DNA of 64,000 bases from Saprospiraceae bacterium (GTDB lineage Bacteria > Bacteroidota > Bacteroidia > Chitinophagales > Saprospiraceae). Positions 63,980 to 64,000 of this stretch are shown in pieces. How positions within the stretch are numbered: the first letter of the stretch is position 1; each line of letters begins with the position of its first letter. Under the pieces are notes generated by a model. It was not told where the DNA came from. It searched no databases and was given only the letters and a program-made list of their open reading frames with translations. Location: assembly GCA_028280415.1 (NCBI GenBank), contig JANQLV010000051.1:62001-126000 (forward strand). Reading direction: 5' to 3'. A program made the position numbers and the translations under genes.

Positions 63980-64000
63980 CATTTCTAATAAAAGAACTAA

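Overview
The window is chromosomal DNA of a member of the Bacteroidota, probably from the Saprospiria or a related marine or environmental group. The evidence is type IX secretion and gliding genes (porQ, a porE-like OmpA protein, a 2461-residue SprA), a MurF-alanine racemase fusion, a TonB of the Bacteroidota type, RprX/RprY-like two-component proteins, a GHMP kinase of mevalonate type and TAnnTTTG-type -7 boxes. Most of the window is ordinary housekeeping sequence with typical gene lengths. I see no insertion sequence, prophage, CRISPR array or rRNA.

The exception is 2999-7019. Here 25 tRNA genes lie in four units: A, minus strand, 2999-3507, 6 genes; B, plus, 3903-4373, 6 genes; C, plus, 5692-6220, 6 genes; D, plus, 6394-7019, 7 genes. 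Read by eye they carry 24 different anticodons, cover all 20 amino acids and supply about one tRNA per codon box, a near-minimal decoding set like that of an organelle. Many are divergent. Both Leu tRNAs have short variable loops, the two Ile tRNAs appear to lack a normal D arm with the anticodon arm shifted 5', and one Lys has an abnormal T loop. Units A, B and D each begin 4-6 nt downstream of a strong hairpin ending in a T tract, which looks like an intrinsic terminator or attenuator placed in front of the tRNAs. A single protein gene, an App1-like (DUF2183) HAD phosphatase, lies inside the array. This is the best candidate for an undescribed system: a complete, possibly conditionally expressed second tRNA set.

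Left flank (1-2994): end of a UDP-glucose dehydrogenase gene, a YwqK/MORN-like lipoprotein and porQ. From 7042 to 24441: a secreted protein of unknown function, mfd, a CYTH protein overlapping a GHMP kinase, a phospholipid methyltransferase-like protein, the PorE-like protein, a 2-oxoacid dehydrogenase E2, cinA, birA, rsfS, ftsH and a response regulator/histidine kinase pair.

From 24442 to 42541: a 766-bp gap, sprA, ruvA, purD, murF-alr, three consecutive SurA/PpiC-type chaperone genes that probably form an operon for outer-membrane protein folding, and a small lysine-rich secreted protein. From 42623 to 52593: two membrane proteins of unknown function, two tandem POT peptide transporters, an eight-helix membrane protein, an M23 peptidase, then aat and clpS (the N-degron pathway side by side) and a peroxiredoxin. 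From 52711 to 63905: an EamA transporter, an O-methyltransferase, a compact run of polysaccharide deacetylase and two GNAT-like genes, a BamA/TamA-like outer-membrane protein, hemW, methylmalonyl-CoA mutase and tonB.
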